DNA of 35,463 nucleotides, from positions 1 through 35,463 of the forward strand of contig CAZCFT010000015.1 of assembly GCA_964498015.1 (NCBI GenBank), written 5' to 3'. This document shows, in pieces, positions 7,528 to 15,450 of this stretch (positions are counted from its first letter, which is position 1; each line of letters starts with the position of its first letter). The DNA comes from CAWEZN01 sp964498015. Its GTDB lineage: Bacteria; Zixibacteria; MSB-5A5; GN15; PGXB01. The notes under the pieces were generated by a model that searched no databases, was not told the origin of the DNA, and saw only the letters and a list, made by a program, of their open reading frames with translations. Made by a program: the position numbers and the translations under genes.

Positions 7528-9140
7528 CGTTCACCTCCTTTATGGGTATAATGAAGCTCCCTGAAGATGCGCTTGCCCCATTTATAAATGTCATTATTCG
7601 CTATAACCTCCTTTAGGCGCTTCATTCTTTGTTGTCTATCATGTTGTGGCATTGTAAGGGCCTGATATATTCGCTCCGCTAGTAAGTCGGTATCGTAAGG
7701 ATTCACCAATAAGGCGTCCTCCAACTCCCGGGCTGCACCTGTGTAAGTAGAAAGAATTAACACTCCCGATTCATCTGGACGAGCGGCAACGAATTCTTTG
7801 GCTACCAGGTTCATGCCATCATGTAACGATGTGACCAGTAGCACATCAGCTAATTGATAGACGGCCAGAATAGTCGTATAATCGTGGTGCGACCGCAGAA
7901 ACTTCACTGGTACCCATTGCTCCGTCTGGTGACGCCAATTGATGTCATCAACCAGGTCATCAATTTTGTCATTCAACTCGCGATAAGCCTCAACATGCAT
8001 ACGACTGGGGGCGCCGAAATTGAGCAGGGTTACGCGACCCCTAAGTTCCGGATGGTTTTTTAACAGTGTATCAAACCCCCTGAGCCTCTCCAATATTCCT
8101 TTGGTGTAATCTATCCGGTCAACACCAATGATAAACTGCTGCTTTGATGGTGGTTGCGAATACTCTGCACACAGCTCTTTCAAGCGATCCATAACTGGGG
8201 GTTGCTGTGCATCACGCTCAATTTGCCTACGATCGACGCTGATGGGAAAAGGCCGCACTGAAGTTGGACGGCCGCCCCGGAATATACGAAAATGCTCGTA
8301 ATCGACCTTGGCTTCGATAGCACGATCAACAGTATCAAGAAAATTGTTGCAGTGATACTGAATGTGGAATCCAAGAAGGTCGTTGCCAAGCAAGCCGTCC
8401 AGCAGTTCTTCACCCCAAGGAAAAATGCGGAAGGCCTCGCGATTGGGCCAGGGAATATGCCAAAACTGCACTAAAGTCAGATCGGGACGTCGATTCTTGA
8501 TTAGTCGAGGCAAAAGAGCGAGGTGATAATCCTGAATAAACACAATCGCTCGGTCGCCGCCGACCTCTTCCAAAACGGCGTCGCAGAACTTGGCGTTGAC
8601 AACTTTGTACTGTTCCCAGTCAGACCGATTAAATACTGGGCGGGTGTGGGCAATGTGGCAAAGCGGCCATAAGGCGCTATTCGACAATCCATAGTAATAT
8701 CCGGCCTCCTCTTGGCGCGTCAGCCAGACCCGCCTTAAAAGATATTCGGGATTTTCTCTCGGTACTCCGACGCAATCATTCTGGTCGACGGCCTGTCGAT
8801 CCGCCGAGCCGGACCCGTGAGCTATCCATGTTCCATGGACAGCGCGCACAATCGGCTCCAATCCGGCCACCAATCCACTGGCGGGACGCAGTGCTTTGAT
8901 GCCGCGCGCTGTCAGTTCGTGAATGACAGGTTCCCGATTAGAGACGATAATTATCTTGGCGCCCTGCGCAGTGTCGCTCACCGACTCCATAAGAGATTGG
9001 GTAGAGAACGACTCATCGTCGACGCTTGGACCTATATCATCTGGCCGGCTGATGTCAGGAACGCGCGGCAGCATTGACATACCCTCAACCGTTCTTGGGT
9101 TGGGCGGTTCGGATATATAGTGATTGAGTTGGGTATGCAA
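7524..9140 (-). CDS. otsA: Alpha,alpha-trehalose-phosphate synthase (GT20)
   Basis: Transfers glucose from a nucleotide sugar to glucose 6-phosphate to make trehalose 6-phosphate, the substrate of the adjacent OtsB. Recognisable GT20 features are KIIIVSNREPV at the start of the domain, WHIPWPNREAFRIFPW, the glycogen-phosphorylase-like site VDRIDYTKG, and SLHDGMNLVAKEF near the C-terminus. I chose TTG at 9138-9140 because AGGAGG sits 9 nt upstream. A TTG at 9161 has no ribosome site, and an ATG at 9074 (with GAGGG upstream) is a good alternative. The ~60 residues before the GT20 fold look unstructured, so the choice does not affect function. The gene pair lies in a repeat-bounded interval and may be a later addition. 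Confidence 0.93.
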   Translation of the reverse strand: MHTQLNHYISEPPNPRTVEGMSMLPRVPDISRPDDIGPSVDDESFSTQSLMESVSDTAQGAKIIIVSNREPVIHELTARGIKALRPASGLVAGLEPIVRAVHGTWIAHGSGSADRQAVDQNDCVGVPRENPEYLLRRVWLTRQEEAGYYYGLSNSALWPLCHIAHTRPVFNRSDWEQYKVVNAKFCDAVLEEVGGDRAIVFIQDYHLALLPRLIKNRRPDLTLVQFWHIPWPNREAFRIFPWGEELLDGLLGNDLLGFHIQYHCNNFLDTVDRAIEAKVDYEHFRIFRGGRPTSVRPFPISVDRRQIERDAQQPPVMDRLKELCAEYSQPPSKQQFIIGVDRIDYTKGILERLRGFDTLLKNHPELRGRVTLLNFGAPSRMHVEAYRELNDKIDDLVDDINWRHQTEQWVPVKFLRSHHDYTTILAVYQLADVLLVTSLHDGMNLVAKEFVAARPDESGVLILSTYTGAARELEDALLVNPYDTDLLAERIYQALTMPQHDRQQRMKRLKEVIANNDIYKWGKRIFRELHYTHKGGER

Positions 9141-9183
9141 AATCAATACCCTCCTTTGCAAACTGTTGCATGAGAGACAACGC

Positions 9184-9222
9184 GGTGCCCCGTCCAGAGC
9201 GAAGCGACGGATGGGTATATGC
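9184..9222 (-). repeat. Dispersed repeat A, degenerate inverted copy
   Basis: Read on the plus strand it gives GGTGCCCCGTCCAGAG, then CGACGGATGGGT and TATGC. These are the reverse complements of the ends of repeat A with a shortened middle. It is less certain than copies 1 and 2. Confidence 0.45.
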
Positions 9223-9404
9223 GGACTACCAGTTCAAGATCGATTTCGATGCCGTTGTCCCGTCAGCCAATAAACCATCGATAGCTCGACCGTTCCCAAA
9301 ACTCAGGACATCTCGCTAAATCGGTCGGCCAGTCGTAGTCATAATGGCTGAGATTCATAATATATATATATTGGAAATAGTCGGTTTGTCAATCGGACTT
9401 TTCG

Positions 9405-9463
9405 GGCATATTGAAAAAGCCCATCCGACGTCCGTCTAAGGCCGTATTCTGGACAGGGTACCC
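9405..9463 (+). repeat. Dispersed repeat A, copy 2 (upstream edge of otsBA)
   Basis: Same orientation as 6696-6755. It shares GCATATT, TGAAAAA, CCCATCCGACGTCCG, CTAAG and GGGTACCC. The hairpin centre is decayed here (GTCCGTC...GGCCGTAT). Confidence 0.75.
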
Positions 9464-9565
9464 TTTGATTTATAGATGTCCGTCAATGGCTGGACGAGAC
9501 AATTCTTGGGCCATTCTTGCCAAAACATATACTTCATCCTATCCAAACTCCCATCTAAAAAGGAA

Positions 9566-9595
9566 TTGACATTTGGGGGGAAAGGGGGTTATTAT
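9566..9595 (+). promoter_or_regulatory. Candidate promoter for prfB
   Basis: A perfect TTGACA at 9566-9571 and TATTAT at 9590-9595 are separated by 18 nt of G-rich sequence. The prfB ATG at 9623 is 28 nt downstream of the -10. Confidence 0.6.
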
Positions 9596-9622
9596 ATCCA
9601 TATATTTTGAAGGAATTGTAAA

Positions 9623-10730
9623 ATGGCCAATGAAGCAAAAGATATGATATCTGATTTGAAGACACGACTTTCCAAACTTGGGAGGTTCCTTTGACCTTGA
9701 TGGACGTCGTGAAAAAATTAACAAGTTAGAACAGCTTACATCCGCCCCGGATTTCTGGGCCGATAATCAAAAAGCCCAAACCATCTTGAAAGAAATATCC
9801 GAGCATAAAAAATGGTTAGAGAAGGTAGAGCGGTTCAATTCAGAGCTGGGCGACCTCGATGAGTTTCTCTCTCTCACCGGAGATAACGGCGATTCTCAGG
9901 ATATGGCAGATATAAATTTGTCGTTAGAGAAGATGGTGACAGAGCTGGAGAAATTGGAGCTGACGACGCTTCTGTCCGGTCCGGATGATGCCCGCAATGC
10001 TATTTTGACTATTCATCCGGGCGCAGGCGGGACCGAATCGCAGGACTGGGCGGATATGCTTTTCAGGATGTACAATCGGTGGTGCGAGATAAGAGGGTTT
10101 GCGGTCAGCCTTCTGGATTATCTTTCCGGCGAAGAGGCGGGGCTCAAATCGGCGACTATAGAGATAACCGGCGAATATGCGTACGGGTATTTGAAGGCGG
10201 AATCGGGGGTGCATCGTCTGGTGAGGATTTCTCCATTTGACGCTAATAGCAGGCGGCATACATCGTTTGCGTCGGTTTTTGTCTATCCGGAGATTGAGGA
10301 TAGTGTTGAGATCGAGATTAAGGAAGATGATTTGCGGATTGATACCTATCGCTCCTCAGGCGCAGGCGGACAGCATGTAAATAAGACATCATCGGCGGTG
10401 AGGATCACACATATCCCGACTAACATCGTAGTGCAGTGCCAGAATGAGCGGAGCCAGATAAAAAACCGAGACGTGGCAATGAAGATGTTGCGGTCGCGTC
10501 TATACCAGATGCAGGTTGAGGAGCAAAAGAAGAAGCAGGCGGCGATTGAAAAGACCAAGAAGAAGATTGAATGGGGAAGCCAGATCAGGAGTTATGTTTT
10601 CCATCCCTATAACATGGTGAAGGATCATCGGACAAATGTGGAAACATCGAACGTGCAGGCGGTCATGGACGGGAATATTGATAAATTTATAGAGGCGTAT
10701 CTGGCCGACCCGGATTTGAGAGAGAACTAA
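9623..10730 (+). CDS. prfB: Peptide chain release factor RF2, expressed by programmed +1 frameshift
   Basis: Releases finished proteins at UGA and UAA. The gene starts at ATG 9623 with AAGGAA upstream and reads 23 codons (MANEAKDMISDLK...LGRFL) to an in-frame TGA at 9692-9694. A shift of +1 at CTT-TGA-C continues as DLDGRREKINKL to the stop at 10730, giving about 368 residues, the normal RF2 length. The stop-codon recognition tripeptide SPF is in LVRISPFDANSRRH, and the hydrolysis motif GGQ is in SSGAGGQHVNKTSSAVRITH. The frameshift gives autoregulation: low RF2 slows termination at the UGA and favours the shift. This is not a broken gene. A candidate promoter lies at 9566-9595. Confidence 0.97.
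9680..9695 (+). promoter_or_regulatory. RF2 programmed frameshift site
   Basis: A Shine-Dalgarno-like GGGAGG (9680-9685) is spaced three bases before the slippery CTT (9689-9691), which is followed by the TGA stop and C (9692-9695). This is the classic arrangement of an internal SD, CUU, UGA and C known from Escherichia coli prfB. Confidence 0.95.
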
Positions 10731-10784
10731 TGTTTTGTCCCGCGAGTATGTTGAGTGTTTGGCGCAAATTGCATGTGCCCGAGC

Positions 10785-10826
10785 GTCGAAACCCCGCCAC
10801 AGGCGGACAAGCGCAGGGGTTTCGAC
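10785..10826. repeat. Dispersed hairpin repeat C
   Basis: Perfect 11-bp arms GTCGAAACCCC (10785-10795) and GGGGTTTCGAC (10816-10826) enclose a second hairpin CCGCC/GGCGG around ACA. It lies between prfB and pta and could act as a weak terminator, but no T-run follows. A diverged relative begins the composite element at 16820. Confidence 0.7.
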
Positions 10827-10907
10827 CTACAATTATTATTCGACCTATTCCTGAGACACGACACTAAAGAATTATAAATATTCAGGTAGATTGTGAGGAA
10901 TAATAAA

Positions 10908-11924
10908 ATGCCAGCCAAAAGCAAAAAGAGCCAAAATATACTTGATAAAATTAAAGCAAAGGCGCGCACCAAGAAAAGAACGGCGGTTCTTTCCGAGGGG
11001 ATCGAACCGCGTGCCATACAGGCGGCCAAAGGGATAATCGCTGAAAAAATCGCCGATGTGATTTTGCTTGGCAATCAGGATGAAATTTCTAAGCTGGCCA
11101 AGAAGTACGGTCTTAAGCTTGATAAAGTACAGGTGATTGATCCGGCAACATCGGAGCTTCTCCCCTCTTTTGCAGAGGAGTTTTACGGACTCCGCAAAGA
11201 GAAAGGGATTACCGAGCAGGAAGCAACGGAAACGATGAAGAAGTATCTTTTTTTCGGGGCGATGCTGGTTCGACGCGGGATGGCATACGGCGCCGTGGCC
11301 GGATCTATCAATACAACCGGAGATGTGCTTCGCGCCGGGATTCAGGTAATTGGCCTGGCGCCGGGGATAAAGACAGTATCAGGGGCGTTTATGATGACAG
11401 TGCCCAAGTATCGGGATAAGGTCAATAAGATATTTATGTATGGCGATTCGGCGGTAGTGCCAAATCCGGATGTGGAGCAGTTGGCATCAATTGCAGTTTC
11501 GACGGCCGAGACAATGAAGAATCTGACCGGTGAGGAACCGCGAGTTGCATTGCTTTCATTTTCCACGAAGGGGTCGGCCAAGCATCCCGATGTTGATAAA
11601 GTTGTTGCCGCTTTGGAAATATTGAAAAGAGATTATCCTGATTTGAAGGTTGACGGTGAATTTCAGGTCGATGCCGCCATTGTACCGGAAATCGCCAAAT
11701 CGAAAGCGCCGGGTTCACGGATCGCGGGAAAAGCCAATGTTTTGATATTTCCGGACCTTGACGCAGGAAATATCGCATATAAATTGACTCAGAGGCTGGC
11801 CAATGCCACGGCCACCGGCCCGATTGTTCAGGGGCTGGCTAAACCGTGCAATGATCTGTCTCGCGGCTGTTCCTGGCAGGACATTGTTGATGTCACGGCC
11901 ATTGCTATGCTGATGAAAGGATAG
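10908..11924 (+). CDS. pta: Phosphate acetyltransferase
   Basis: Interconverts acetyl-CoA plus phosphate and acetyl-phosphate plus CoA in the cytosol, linking acetate metabolism to acetyl-CoA. The start is ATG 10908 because AGGA lies 8 nt upstream; a GTG at 10893 is inside that ribosome-site region and less likely. The 338-residue length fits the short single-domain Pta class. Typical stretches are AVLSEGIEPRAIQAA, GMAYGAVAGSINTTGDVLRAGIQVIG, ALLSFSTKGSAKHP, VDGEFQVDAAIVPEIA and NVLIFPDLDAGNIAYKLTQR. It is followed 3 nt later by the aminotransferase, then pckA, so this is an operon. No acetate kinase is present in the window. A phosphate butyryltransferase is the main alternative but fits less well. 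Confidence 0.92.
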   Translation: MPAKSKKSQNILDKIKAKARTKKRTAVLSEGIEPRAIQAAKGIIAEKIADVILLGNQDEISKLAKKYGLKLDKVQVIDPATSELLPSFAEEFYGLRKEKGITEQEATETMKKYLFFGAMLVRRGMAYGAVAGSINTTGDVLRAGIQVIGLAPGIKTVSGAFMMTVPKYRDKVNKIFMYGDSAVVPNPDVEQLASIAVSTAETMKNLTGEEPRVALLSFSTKGSAKHPDVDKVVAALEILKRDYPDLKVDGEFQVDAAIVPEIAKSKAPGSRIAGKANVLIFPDLDAGNIAYKLTQRLANATATGPIVQGLAKPCNDLSRGCSWQDIVDVTAIAMLMKG

Positions 11925-11927
11925 GAT

Positions 11928-13145
11928 ATGACCATAAGTAAACTGGCCCGTGAAATAAAGCAGTCGCCGACTCTGCAATTAAATGAGGCGGCGGGAAAAT
12001 TGCGCGATCGGGGCGAGCCCGTAATTCATCTCGGAGCAGGCGAGCCAAAAAGCAAGGTCCCAATGGACGCTATATTGAGCGCCGCCGCTAAATTGACGAC
12101 CGCCGATATACGATATACTAATACAAAGGGGATTCCCTCGCTGATTAAAGCGATTATCCGTTATACCGAGGATTACTATGGGAAGACTATCGGAACCAAG
12201 AATGTGATTGTCTCGAGCGGCGCCAAGCATGCCATATATAATATCATGGTGACCCTGGTTGACCCGCAGGATGAAGTGATTATCCTTGCTCCCTATTGGG
12301 TCAGCTATCCGGAGATTGTCAAGATGTGTTATGGCGTACCGGCGATTGTGACGCCCGGAGATGGGCGCTTTGTTCCGAAAATTAAGGAAATTACTAATGT
12401 GGTCAGTTCCCATACCAAGGCGATAATAGTCAATAGTCCCAATAATCCGTCAGGAGCGGTTTATCCAGAGGAGCTTATCGCCGAGCTGGTTGAATTCTGC
12501 GAGAAAAGGGGCATATATCTTATCATGGATGACATCTATCATAAGCTGGTATTCGACAAGAAGAGCGCCGTCTCATGCTACAAATACGCCAAGGACAATT
12601 CCGCTAATTCGAAGCTAATCGTGGTCAATGGGGTATCCAAGATGTATGCGATGACGGGTTTCAGAATCGGTTGGACGGTTGCCAATGAAAAAATAATCGA
12701 GGCGATGATAAATGTTCAGGGGCAGAATATGACATGCCCATCGGTGGTACTTCAGGAAGCGGCCGCAGGGGCTCTTAATGGGGTACAAAGCGGCGTTGAA
12801 TCACTAAGATTGACTCTTGAGAATAATCGCAATGTGATGGTCAATGAACTGCGCGCTTTCACCGGCGTCAAGATTACTCCGCCGGATGGGACTTTCTACT
12901 GCCTGCCGGATTTTACCGCTTATTATAAGGATTCCGTGGCGTTATCCAAATTTCTGCTCGAAAAGGCTCTGGTAGTGGCGATTCCTGGCAAAGAATTTGG
13001 CATGGAGGGTCATTTACGGCTGAGCTACTGCGGCACGATCAAGGAAATCACCGAAGGTGTCGCCCGAATCAAGTGGGCGCTTGACCCTGAATCACCGAAT
13101 GAAATCTATATTGGCGACAGAAGATACAGGAGAGACTGGAAATGA
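11928..13145 (+). CDS. Class I/II PLP aminotransferase, aspartate aminotransferase-like
   Basis: Fold-type I PLP enzyme of 405 residues. The PLP Schiff-base lysine is K238 in NGVSKMYAMTGFRIGW. Other family marks are HLGAGEPKSKVP near the N-terminus, SSGAKHAIYN, PYWVSYPEI, VNSPNNPSGAVY (Asn that contacts the cofactor) and LRLSYCG near the C-terminus (Arg that binds the substrate carboxylate). It most likely interconverts aspartate/2-oxoglutarate and oxaloacetate/glutamate. Its position between pta (3 nt gap) and pckA (4-nt overlap) suits a role supplying or draining oxaloacetate. Substrate choice within this subgroup (Asp, aromatic, prephenate) cannot be fixed by eye. Confidence 0.9.
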   Translation: MTISKLAREIKQSPTLQLNEAAGKLRDRGEPVIHLGAGEPKSKVPMDAILSAAAKLTTADIRYTNTKGIPSLIKAIIRYTEDYYGKTIGTKNVIVSSGAKHAIYNIMVTLVDPQDEVIILAPYWVSYPEIVKMCYGVPAIVTPGDGRFVPKIKEITNVVSSHTKAIIVNSPNNPSGAVYPEELIAELVEFCEKRGIYLIMDDIYHKLVFDKKSAVSCYKYAKDNSANSKLIVVNGVSKMYAMTGFRIGWTVANEKIIEAMINVQGQNMTCPSVVLQEAAAGALNGVQSGVESLRLTLENNRNVMVNELRAFTGVKITPPDGTFYCLPDFTAYYKDSVALSKFLLEKALVVAIPGKEFGMEGHLRLSYCGTIKEITEGVARIKWALDPESPNEIYIGDRRYRRDWK

Positions 13146-14800
13146 GCCATTATTTACTTGATATAAAATCGCCTGCTTTGAGTCAGGCTAAGGACCTCAA
13201 GAGTGATTTCGATCTGGCGAATCACGGTTTTCGGAATTTGAATAATGTCTATTGGAACCTTCCGACCGAAGCGCTCTATGAAGAAGCAATTTTTCGGGGC
13301 GAAGGGAAGATTTCTATCGCAGGTCCTTTTATTGTCAATACCGGCAAGCATACGGCCCGGGCCGTCAATGATAAATTTATTGTTCGGGAGCCGAATAGCG
13401 AAGGAAATGTCTGGTGGGGACAGTACAATCGGCCATTCAGCGTCGATAAATTCAACGCTGTCTATCAGCGTCTGCTGGGATTTCTTCAGGGGCGGGACCT
13501 GTTCGTGCAGGATTGTTATGGCGGGGCGGATCCCAACTATAGACTCCCGGTGCGGATCATTACTGAATATGCCTGGCATTCGCATTTTGCGCGGAATATG
13601 TTTATCCCGCCGGCCACCAATGATGAACTGCGGAAATTTGTGCCGGAGTTTACGGTAATTTCGGCGCCGTCCTTCCAGGGGTTACCTGAAATAGACGGCA
13701 CGTTAACGTCGACGTTCATTCTTCTCAGTTTTGACCAGAAACTCTGCATTATTGGGGGTTCCGGTTACGGAGGGGAAATAAAAAAGTCCATATTCACGGT
13801 TTTTAATTATTTTCTGCCGCTGGACGGCATTATGACCATGCACTGTTCGGCCAACATGGGAAAAGAAGGGGATGTGGCTCTTTTCTTTGGTTTATCCGGA
13901 ACCGGCAAAACCACTCTTTCGGCAGACCCTAAACGCCGGCTTATCGGCGATGATGAGCATGGCTGGGGCGACGAAGGGATTTTTAATTTTGAAAATGGCT
14001 GTTATGCTAAAGTGATCGGGCTTTCTCCCGTGGCCGAGCCACAGATATATGCTTGCACGAGGAAATTTGGGACGATTTTGGAGAATGTCATCTTTGACCC
14101 GGTCACCAGATTGCTTGATCTCGACGACGATACTCATACCGGGAATACGCGGGCATCGTATCCACTCAGTTTTATTGAGAATGCCGTATTGGAAAAAATG
14201 GGAGGACATCCTAAGAATATTCTGATGTTGACTTGTGACGCCTCAGGAGTACTCCCCCCCATTGCAAGACTTAGCCCCGAGCAAGCGATATATCATTTTA
14301 TTTCCGGTTATACCGCCAAAGTGGCCGGCGCTGAAATGGGGATGGGCAAAGAGCCGGAGATTACTTTCAGCGCCTGTTTCGGCGCCCCGTTTATGGCGCA
14401 TCACCCTCATTTTTATGCGGACTTGCTTAGAAATAAAATAAATAAATACAAGGTGAACTGCTGGCTGGTAAATACCGGCTGGACTGGCGGACCTTATGGA
14501 GTCGGGAAACGGATGAGTATTCATCATACCCGCGCCCTGCTGAATGCCGCGCTTGAGGGGAAGCTTATCAATGTCGAATACTATACCGATCCGGTGTTTG
14601 GGTTTAAGGTCCCGAAAAGCTGTGATGGAGTACCGGATAAAGTTCTAAGTCCTATAAATACCTGGGACGATCGCGCCGCTTATAAAGATAAGTATCTTCA
14701 GCTGGGGGCCTTGTTCATCGAGAATTTCAAGAAATTCCACGATGGCTGTCCGGCAGAAATTTTGGAGGCCGGCCCGGTGAAAAAGGATTTTGCAATTTAG
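13142..14800 (+). CDS. pckA: Phosphoenolpyruvate carboxykinase (ATP)
   Basis: Interconverts oxaloacetate plus ATP and PEP plus CO2 plus ADP, either for gluconeogenesis or, in CO2-rich anaerobes, for carboxylation. The 552 residues are slightly longer than the usual ~530-540. The kinase P-loop GLSGTGKTTLSADP is at about 250-263; this is the ATP-type loop, not the GTP-type. The metal-site motif IGDDEHGWGDEG follows. Other landmarks are YGGEIKKSIFTVFNYFLP, GCYAKVIGLS, and NTGWTGGPYGVGKRMSI near the C-terminus. Its ATG overlaps the aminotransferase stop by 4 nt, so it is the third gene of pta-aminotransferase-pckA. A MITE-like element starts at the base after its stop. Confidence 0.96.
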   Translation: MSHYLLDIKSPALSQAKDLKSDFDLANHGFRNLNNVYWNLPTEALYEEAIFRGEGKISIAGPFIVNTGKHTARAVNDKFIVREPNSEGNVWWGQYNRPFSVDKFNAVYQRLLGFLQGRDLFVQDCYGGADPNYRLPVRIITEYAWHSHFARNMFIPPATNDELRKFVPEFTVISAPSFQGLPEIDGTLTSTFILLSFDQKLCIIGGSGYGGEIKKSIFTVFNYFLPLDGIMTMHCSANMGKEGDVALFFGLSGTGKTTLSADPKRRLIGDDEHGWGDEGIFNFENGCYAKVIGLSPVAEPQIYACTRKFGTILENVIFDPVTRLLDLDDDTHTGNTRASYPLSFIENAVLEKMGGHPKNILMLTCDASGVLPPIARLSPEQAIYHFISGYTAKVAGAEMGMGKEPEITFSACFGAPFMAHHPHFYADLLRNKINKYKVNCWLVNTGWTGGPYGVGKRMSIHHTRALLNAALEGKLINVEYYTDPVFGFKVPKSCDGVPDKVLSPINTWDDRAAYKDKYLQLGALFIENFKKFHDGCPAEILEAGPVKKDFAI

Positions 14801-15022
14801 GGTTGCTGAAAAAAAGGATGCCATTGGAGAATATTTCAGTTATGCTAACCGTCATGAACTGGGGCATCATTCCCTGCCGAGGCGGGAGAGCCAGAAGGCA
14901 GGAACTGACTTGCACTTACAAATCGGTTGTCTGGATACTGGATCAAGTCCAGTATGACAATGTCGGGGCTTTTATGCTGAAGAAGATATTTTTTTCCATT
15001 TGCAGGGATTTTTCAACAAGCC
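14801..15022. repeat. MITE-like element with terminal inverted repeats
   Basis: The left end GGTTGCTGAAAAA (14801-14813) pairs as an inverted repeat with the right end TTTTTCAACAAGCC (15009-15022), with about two mismatches. The 222-bp interior has no good gene. It contains a hairpin ATACTGGA/TCCAGTAT around TCAAG (14935-14955). The same right end plus a similar flank recurs at 16930-16943. It is inserted directly behind pckA. No transposase is present, so any mobility would be in trans. Confidence 0.6.
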
Positions 15023-15169
15023 TATTTAGTGGAAATCTAATAATCTGACGGGGAAGCCACGCTTGGGACGTATTCTCTCCGTCATCATATTTATAGATGA
15101 AACCTTGAGGCTCGGATGTCGGTAAAAATGCTGATCACATTGAGATATTTTAGGAGCAAATTTTAGTTT

Positions 15170-15424
15170 ATGCCAACATATCAATATAAGTGCCCCGAAT
15201 GCGGATATGAGTTTGAGGAATTTCAGAAAATGGTCGACTCTCCAATCGAGACTTGTCCTAAGTGCAAGGGGAACACTCACCGTCTGGTCTCCGGCGGCGC
15301 AGGATTCCTATTCAAGGGGTCAGGATTCTATATCACCGATCATCGATCATCCGGCTATAAGGAGGCGGCCAGAAAAGAATCGGGCGAAAAAACTGTGCCT
15401 AAGACAAGAGGAACAAAGAAATAG
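15170..15424 (+). CDS. FmdB-family zinc-ribbon protein
   Basis: An 84-residue protein beginning MPTYQYKCPECGYEFE, the standard start of the FmdB/CxxC_CxxC_SSSS regulatory zinc-ribbon family. Zinc ligands are C8/C11 and C29/C32 (CPKC). The middle GAGFLFKGSGFYITD is also typical, followed by a basic disordered tail. Members are small and poorly understood; regulatory roles are proposed. An AGGAG lies 13 nt upstream, a longer spacing than usual. It precedes the GlcD-type gene by 26 nt, so the two are likely co-transcribed. No direct functional link can be shown. Confidence 0.87.
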   Translation: MPTYQYKCPECGYEFEEFQKMVDSPIETCPKCKGNTHRLVSGGAGFLFKGSGFYITDHRSSGYKEAARKESGEKTVPKTRGTKK

Positions 15425-15450
15425 TGAATGGCAGTTTTTCTTGAGGAGAA

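Larger units (their letters stand above)
9141..9565. other. Non-coding stretch upstream of otsA
   Basis: This holds the otsA ribosome site, an inverted degenerate copy and a good copy of repeat A, and an AT run TATATATATATA-like at about 9360-9371. I see no intact gene and no clear minus-strand promoter for otsA. Confidence 0.5.

Noticed and set aside
9678..9694. prfB as a pseudogene or as a gene starting after the in-frame stop
   Set aside because: The TGA is in the exact RF2 recoding context and the joined frames give a normal-length RF2.
14803..15048. Plus-strand frame after pckA
   Set aside because: It lies within the MITE-like element and has no ribosome site.
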